DNA of 43,825 bases. It comes from Bradyrhizobium manausense (GTDB lineage Bacteria > Pseudomonadota > Alphaproteobacteria > Rhizobiales > Xanthobacteraceae). Numbering within the stretch: position 1 is the stretch's first letter; the number at the start of each line of letters is the position of its first letter. The position numbers and the translations under genes are program-made. Shown piece by piece: positions 39,213-43,825 of this stretch. The notes under the pieces are model-generated. The model saw only the letters and a program-made list of their open reading frames with translations. It was not told the origin of the DNA and searched no databases. Where the stretch lies: the NCBI RefSeq assembly GCF_001440035.1, contig NZ_LJYG01000111.1:28786-72610 (forward strand). The letters run 5' to 3'.

Positions 39213-41768
39213 TCAGCCGGTCGGTCCCGTGCGGATCGCGAACGGCTTCAAAAGTTCGGCGCAGGCGAGATAGACGACGACGAGAAGCGCGATGCCGGCC
39301 ATCATGATCGGCGGCGGCGCGACGAAGCCGAACCAGGTCCCGAGCGGCGTGAACGGCAGGGCTATCGCGGCGAACAGGGCGATCAGTGAGGAGGCCGCAA
39401 GCACGGGATCGGGCCAGTTGTGCCAGGGCCGTCCATAGGTGCGGATAACGAAGATCACCAGGATCTGCGTCGCCATGGATTCGACGAACCAGGCGGTGCG
39501 GAACTCGTCCGGCGAGGCCTTGAACAAATAAAGCAGCGCGCCAAAGGTGAGAAAGTCGAACACCGACGACAGCGGCCCCATGATCGCGGCAAAACGCACC
39601 AGCCGCGACATGCTCCACACCTGCGGCTTCACGGTTGCCTGCGCCGAGACGCGGTCGAAAGGGATGCCCAGCTCGGAGAGATCGTAGAGCAGGTTGTTGA
39701 GCAGGATCTGCGTCGGCAGCATCGGCAGGAACGGCAGTGCGATCGAGGCCGCCGCCATCGACAGCATGTTGCCGAAGTTCGAGCTCGCGCCCATGCGGAC
39801 ATATTTGAGGATGTTGGCGAAGGTGCGCCGGCCTTCCTCGACGCCGTCGGCGACGACTTCGAGATCCGACGCCAGCAGGATCATGTCGGCAGCAGCCTGC
39901 GCCACACCGGTGGCGCCGTCGACCGACAGGCCGACATCGGCAGCCTTCAGAGCCGGTGCGTCGTTGATGCCGTCGCCAAGGAAGCCGACCACCTCGCCGC
40001 CGGCCTGAAGCGCCTTCACGATGCGCGATTTCTGGTCCGGTGCGAGCCGGCCGAACGCATCGGCCGAGCGCACCTGCACGGCAAGCGCCTCGTCGCTGAG
40101 CTCGGCGATGTCGGCTCCCGACAGCACGCGCTCGGCATTGAGCCCGACCAGGGCGGCGAGCCGCTTCACCACAACGGGATCGTCCCCCGACAGGATCTTC
40201 AGCCTCACGCCGCCCGCTGCGAGCCGGGCGATCGCGGCCGCGGCCGTCGGCTTCGGCGGATCGGCGAAGGCGCAGAGACCTTCGAAGACGAGGTCGGTCT
40301 CGTCGTCGGTCTCGACCTCACGCAGCGCGCCGCTCCACGCCCGCGACGCGATGGCCACGGTGCGCAGGCCCTTGGTGGCGAGCGCGTGGACGCGGGCCAT
40401 TGCCGCCTCGCGCGAACGTTGGTCCATCGCGCACAATTCCAGCACGGCCTCCGGCGCGCCTTTGACGATCAGTCGCGCGCCTTCGGGGCCGGTGGCGAGC
40501 ACCGATCCCAGCCGGCGCGAGAAATCGAAAGCCTGCCGTCCGGCGAGTGTCCAGCCTTGGCAAGCCTCCGGTCGGCCGGCGACGAGGGCGGCATCGAGCG
40601 CGCCACGGTCGCCGCCGAGCGAGGCCGCAATGGCCCCGAGCCGCGCGGCGCGCGCATCGTCCTTGCCGGCGGCATCGAGGCTTCTGGCGAGCGTGATCTC
40701 GGCCGATGTCAGCGTGCCGGTCTTGTCCGTGCACAGCACGGTCATGGCGCCGAGGTCGTGAATGGCGGCGAGCCGCTTCACGATCACCTTGCGGCCGGCC
40801 ATGCGCAGCGCACCGCGCGACAGCGTCACCGTCGTGATCATCGGCAGCAGTTCCGGCGTCAGCCCGACCGCGAGCGCGACGGCGAACAGCAGCGAATCGA
40901 GCACGGGACGGCCGAACACGACGCGGATGGTGAGCACGACCAGCACCAGCGCCAGCGTGGCGCGCGCGATCACGAGGCCGAATTCGCGCAAGTCCCGTTC
41001 GAAGGGAGAGGGCGCCTGCGCCTCGGCGAGCGCGGAGGCCGCCGCGCCGAACACGGTGTCGCGGCCGGTCCTGACCACGAGCGCGATCGCCTCGCCGGTT
41101 TGCGCGACGGCGCCGCGGAACAGCGCGTTCGAGGTGTCGTCGGGGCCGGCGCATGGCCCGGCGCGTTTCTGCACCGGATAGGGCTCGCCGGTGAGCGCGG
41201 CTTCACCCGCGGTGAAGGCGGTGCTCTCCAGGATCAGCGTGTCAGCCGGGATGATGTCGCCGGCGCGGACGCGCAGCAGATCGCCGGGCACGACGCGCTC
41301 GACATCGATATCGACAAATGCGCCGTCGCGGCTGACCTCGGCCTTCAGGGCCACCGAGCGGCGGAGAATCTCGGCGGCGCGGACCGCGTGTCCCTCCTGG
41401 ATGGTATCGAGGCCGATCGAGAGCGCGAGGATCAGGACGATGATGAGCCCGCCGATCTCGTCGCCGGTCAGCATCGAGATGATGCCGGCCACCAGAAGGA
41501 TCAGCGACAACGGTTCGAGCAACCGGCGCAGGATCGCGCGCGCCGCGCCCTCGATCCGCGGCGGTGCGTCGGTGTTCGGTCCGAAACGGTCGAGGCGTTC
41601 GTCGGCCGCCGCCGCTGACAGACCGTGCAAGGAGCAGCCGAGCTGCGCGCTGAGCGCCTCGGCCGAAAGACGCCAGAAATGGCTGGCCTGGTTGTTTGAT
41701 GGCTGGGTCACGGCGTGTCTGAAAAAGGGGCCTGCTGACCTCAGGAAGGTAAGCTGCGGAGGTGACAT
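39213..41768 (-). CDS. mgtA: Magnesium-translocating P-type ATPase (MgtA-like)
   Basis: An 851-residue P-type ATPase of the P3B class, which brings Mg2+ in using ATP. The phosphorylation motif DKTGTLT (D348) is intact, as are the TGEP-type actuator loop (ALTGEPYPVQK), KGAPE in the nucleotide domain, and GDGINDAPALKAADVGLS in the hinge. M4 has VGLTPELLPMI, the class mark, and C-terminal helices follow NMLSMAAASIALPFLPMLPTQILLNNLLYD. The N-terminus has the short cation-ATPase domain (SAEALSAQLGCSLHGLS). I chose the ATG at 41768 because AAGGGA precedes it by about 4 bp. No known Mg2+-sensing leader was recognised in the 263 bp shared with purA. It is slightly shorter than E. coli MgtA (about 900 aa). 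Confidence 0.9.
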   Translation of the reverse strand: MSPPQLTFLRSAGPFFRHAVTQPSNNQASHFWRLSAEALSAQLGCSLHGLSAAAADERLDRFGPNTDAPPRIEGAARAILRRLLEPLSLILLVAGIISMLTGDEIGGLIIVLILALSIGLDTIQEGHAVRAAEILRRSVALKAEVSRDGAFVDIDVERVVPGDLLRVRAGDIIPADTLILESTAFTAGEAALTGEPYPVQKRAGPCAGPDDTSNALFRGAVAQTGEAIALVVRTGRDTVFGAAASALAEAQAPSPFERDLREFGLVIARATLALVLVVLTIRVVFGRPVLDSLLFAVALAVGLTPELLPMITTVTLSRGALRMAGRKVIVKRLAAIHDLGAMTVLCTDKTGTLTSAEITLARSLDAAGKDDARAARLGAIAASLGGDRGALDAALVAGRPEACQGWTLAGRQAFDFSRRLGSVLATGPEGARLIVKGAPEAVLELCAMDQRSREAAMARVHALATKGLRTVAIASRAWSGALREVETDDETDLVFEGLCAFADPPKPTAAAAIARLAAGGVRLKILSGDDPVVVKRLAALVGLNAERVLSGADIAELSDEALAVQVRSADAFGRLAPDQKSRIVKALQAGGEVVGFLGDGINDAPALKAADVGLSVDGATGVAQAAADMILLASDLEVVADGVEEGRRTFANILKYVRMGASSNFGNMLSMAAASIALPFLPMLPTQILLNNLLYDLSELGIPFDRVSAQATVKPQVWSMSRLVRFAAIMGPLSSVFDFLTFGALLYLFKASPDEFRTAWFVESMATQILVIFVIRTYGRPWHNWPDPVLAASSLIALFAAIALPFTPLGTWFGFVAPPPIMMAGIALLVVVYLACAELLKPFAIRTGPTG

Positions 41769-42031
41769 CAGTCCCTTGGCACGACCAGGCGCCGGCATGA
41801 TTGATACGGGTCAATCCGTCGCCCGCGCGCCCGCCCGATACGGCCGTGAAGGTTGCTGGATTTTAAGGGGATATCAAAGGCTTGGGACACGCCCTGGGCC
41901 CGAAAAAAGCCCCGTTCTTGCTTGCTTAGAGGGGCCGCTTCCTTTATCCGGTGGAGCTGCCTCGCGTGCGAACGGCCTTCGGCCGGGAATTGGGCTGGGC
42001 GCATCTAAAATTCTCGAAGGATTACCCGCGA

Positions 42032-43324
42032 ATGGCCAATGTTGTCGTCGTCGGCGCCCAGTGGGGCGACGAAGGAAAGGGCAAGATCGTCGACTGGTTG
42101 TCGGAGCAGGCGGATATCGTCGTCCGCTTCCAGGGCGGCCATAACGCCGGGCATACGCTGGTCATCAACGGCGCGACCTACAAGCTCGCGCTGCTGCCCT
42201 CCGGCGTGCTGCGAGAGGGCAAGCTGTCGGTCATCGGCAACGGCGTGGTGTTCGATCCCGCCGCCTTCCTCGACGAGATCGCCAAGCTCAAGGCGCAGGG
42301 CGTGGCTGTCAGCCCGGACAATCTGCGCGTCGCCGAGAACGTCACCCTGATCCTGCCGCTGCATCGCGAGCTCGATGCGCTGCGCGAATCCTCCAACGCG
42401 GCGACCGCGATCGGCACCACGCGCCGTGGCATCGGCCCGGCCTACGAGGACAAGGTCGGCCGCCGCGCCATCCGCCTGATGGATCTTGCCGACCTCAACA
42501 CCCTGCCGCACAAGATCGACCGGCTGCTGGCGCACCACAATGCCTTGCGCCGAGGGCTCAACCTGCCTGAGTTCGACGGCAAGGAGATCCTGAAAGAGCT
42601 GAGCGCGCTGGCGCCGCAACTGCTGCCCTATGCAGAGACGGTGTGGCGCCTGCTCGATATCGAGCGGCGCGCCGGCAAGCGCATGCTGTTCGAGGGCGCG
42701 CAAGGCGCGTTGCTCGACGTCGACCATGGCACGTATCCTTATGTCACCTCGTCCAACACGGTCGCAGCGCAGGCCGCGACCGGCGCTGGCCTTGGACCGG
42801 GCGCGGTCGGCTACGTGCTGGGCCTCTGCAAGGCCTACACGACCCGCGTCGGTCAGGGCCCGTTCCCGACCGAGCAGGACAACGCGATCGGCCGCAAGAT
42901 CGGCGAGCGCGGCCGCGAGTTCGGCACCAACACCGGCCGTCCGCGCCGCTGCGGCTGGTTCGACGCGGTCCTCGTCCGTCAAGCCGTCCGCACCTGCGGC
43001 ATCAACGGGCTGGCACTGACAAAACTCGACATTCTCGACGGCTTCGACACGATCGATGTCTGCGTCGGCTACAAGCTCGACGGCAAGGAGATCGACTATT
43101 TCCCCGCGGGTGAAGGCGCGCAGGCCCGGGTCGAGCCGATCTATGAGACCATCGAGGGCTGGAAGGAGCCGACCGCCAATGCGCGGTCCTGGGCCGATCT
43201 GCCGGCCCAGGCCATCAAATATGTCCGCCGGATCGAGGAATTGGTGGGGTGCCCGGTCGCACTGCTTTCCACCAGCCCCGAACGCGAGGATACTATCCTC
43301 GTGCAAAACCCGTTTGAGGCTTAA
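42032..43324 (+). CDS. purA: Adenylosuccinate synthetase
   Basis: A 430-residue GTP-dependent enzyme that joins IMP and aspartate to adenylosuccinate, the first step toward AMP. The N-terminal VVVVGAQWGDEGKGKIVDWL holds the phosphate loop with D13, and H41 (GGHNAGHTL) is the catalytic His. Further motifs are GTTRRGIGPAYEDK, FEGAQGALLDVDHGTYPYVTSSN, and TKLDILDGFD near the end for GTP. The ATG at 42032 matches the family start; an in-frame ATG at 41951 would add 27 unrelated residues. It is divergent from the P-type ATPase gene and followed after 37 bp by a proline-rich conserved gene on the same strand. Confidence 0.97.
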   Translation: MANVVVVGAQWGDEGKGKIVDWLSEQADIVVRFQGGHNAGHTLVINGATYKLALLPSGVLREGKLSVIGNGVVFDPAAFLDEIAKLKAQGVAVSPDNLRVAENVTLILPLHRELDALRESSNAATAIGTTRRGIGPAYEDKVGRRAIRLMDLADLNTLPHKIDRLLAHHNALRRGLNLPEFDGKEILKELSALAPQLLPYAETVWRLLDIERRAGKRMLFEGAQGALLDVDHGTYPYVTSSNTVAAQAATGAGLGPGAVGYVLGLCKAYTTRVGQGPFPTEQDNAIGRKIGERGREFGTNTGRPRRCGWFDAVLVRQAVRTCGINGLALTKLDILDGFDTIDVCVGYKLDGKEIDYFPAGEGAQARVEPIYETIEGWKEPTANARSWADLPAQAIKYVRRIEELVGCPVALLSTSPEREDTILVQNPFEA

Positions 43325-43361
43325 CGATCTCTTACCAGGACGCGGGTATAGTTGAGTTGAA

Positions 43362-43825
43362 ATGGCTGATTACTATCCGCTGATCGCCCGCGCTATTGCC
43401 GCCTTGGACCCCAACGCTCCCGGCGAAAGCCGGCGCGCGCTCTATGAACGGGCGCGCACGGCGCTGATCGCGCAGCTGCGCAGCGTGCAGCCGCCGCTGT
43501 CCGAATCCGAGATCACCCGCGAACGCCTGTCGCTGGAAGAGGCCGTCCGCAAGGTCGAATCCGAGGCCGCGCAGCGCGCCCGCGAGGCCTCGCGCCCCGG
43601 CGGTGGTGCCCGCGCTGGCGGTGGCAGCGGCGATGCGTTCCGCCGGGCCAGCGCCCGTGCGACCGAAACCAACCAGCCGCCATCCGCTCAGCCGGCCGCG
43701 CCGCCGCGCGCGCGTCCGGCCGCGCCGTCGCCGCGGCCGTCGATCGGCGGCGACGACCAGGGCGAGACCCCGCGTCCGCCGCGCGCCCCGCGTTTCGATG
43801 CACCGCGCCAGCCGGCTCCGCCGGA
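43362..43825 (+). CDS. Conserved proline-rich hypothetical protein, N-terminal part
   Basis: The reading frame opens at the ATG at 43362 and runs off the window end after about 154 residues. The first 70 or so residues are helical and well ordered (MADYYPLIARAIAALDPNAP, then ESRRALYERARTALIAQLRS and SESEITRERLSLEEAVRKVE). After that the sequence becomes a Gly-, Pro-, Ala- and Arg-rich linker with repeated PRPP/RPAAP patterns. In rhizobia a gene of this type often follows purA and ends with membrane helices, but that part lies outside the window. Function unknown. It may be cotranscribed with purA. Confidence 0.8.
   Translation, partial: MADYYPLIARAIAALDPNAPGESRRALYERARTALIAQLRSVQPPLSESEITRERLSLEEAVRKVESEAAQRAREASRPGGGARAGGGSGDAFRRASARATETNQPPSAQPAAPPRARPAAPSPRPSIGGDDQGETPRPPRAPRFDAPRQPAPP

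Noticed and set aside
39420..41618. Open frame of 732 codons on the plus strand
   Set aside because: It is opposite the P-type ATPase gene, which has complete catalytic motifs. The translated sequence is low-complexity and without family resemblance.
41769..42031. Possible Mg2+ riboswitch before the P-type ATPase gene
   Set aside because: No recognisable M-box or mgtA-leader features were found. The gap is short and shared with the purA promoter.
1..43825. Prophage, integrative element or genomic island
   Set aside because: No integrase, transposase, phage structural gene, tRNA attachment site or clear shift in base composition is seen.

Overview
The window is 43.8 kb of high-GC alphaproteobacterial chromosome, most likely from Bradyrhizobium or a close relative. 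The evidence is the protein content, long GC-driven antisense open frames opposite nearly every gene, several families of intergenic palindromes typical of Bradyrhizobium/Rhodopseudomonas, and a FixK-type box before hemN. I see no tRNA, rRNA, CRISPR array, insertion sequence, integrase or phage gene. It reads as core chromosome rather than an island.

Layout. 1-5.7 kb: the end of aqpZ, the purE-purK pair (minus), a small diguanylate cyclase with a histone-like basic tail, two small unknown proteins, a head-to-head pair of YdcH/DUF465 coiled-coil proteins, and an LhgO-like FAD oxidoreductase. 5.7-13.7 kb (plus): a membrane PAS-PAS-PAS-GGDEF-EAL protein, a GlpD paralogue that has lost the substrate-binding residues of true GlpD, a PotABC-type transporter without a binding protein, and a small membrane protein. 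13.7-16.9 kb (minus): a sugar-type ABC operon (binding protein plus two permeases, no ATPase). 17.3-20.9 kb: a LysR regulator divergent from an oxalomesaconate tautomerase/PrpF-family gene and a DctA carrier, then a convergent AsmA-family gene.

23.1-28.2 kb: scoAB (3-oxoacid CoA-transferase) ending in a strong terminator, anaerobic hemN, an AraC-type regulator, and a FixJ-like response regulator whose phospho-acceptor Asp is replaced by Glu. 28.4-34.6 kb: a secreted DUF4139 protein, convergent with a second ABC operon (2-hydroxyacid dehydrogenase, Tat-type binding protein, two permeases, again no ATPase). 34.8-43.8 kb: a Cache chemoreceptor, two paralogous EamA exporters flanking a DUF1330-like gene, an MgtA-type P-type ATPase, purA, and the start of a proline-rich conserved protein.

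How it fits together. Three de novo purine genes (purE, purK, purA) lie near the two ends among genes for uptake of organic acids, sugars and polyamine-like solutes, ketone-body/CoA metabolism, low-oxygen haem synthesis and c-di-GMP/chemotaxis signalling. This suits a versatile soil or rhizosphere bacterium. No single large undescribed system stands out. The most unusual items are the GlpD-like enzyme with remodelled active site beside a PotABC transporter, the pseudo-receiver regulator, the basic-tailed diguanylate cyclase, and two ABC operons that both lack an ATPase gene.
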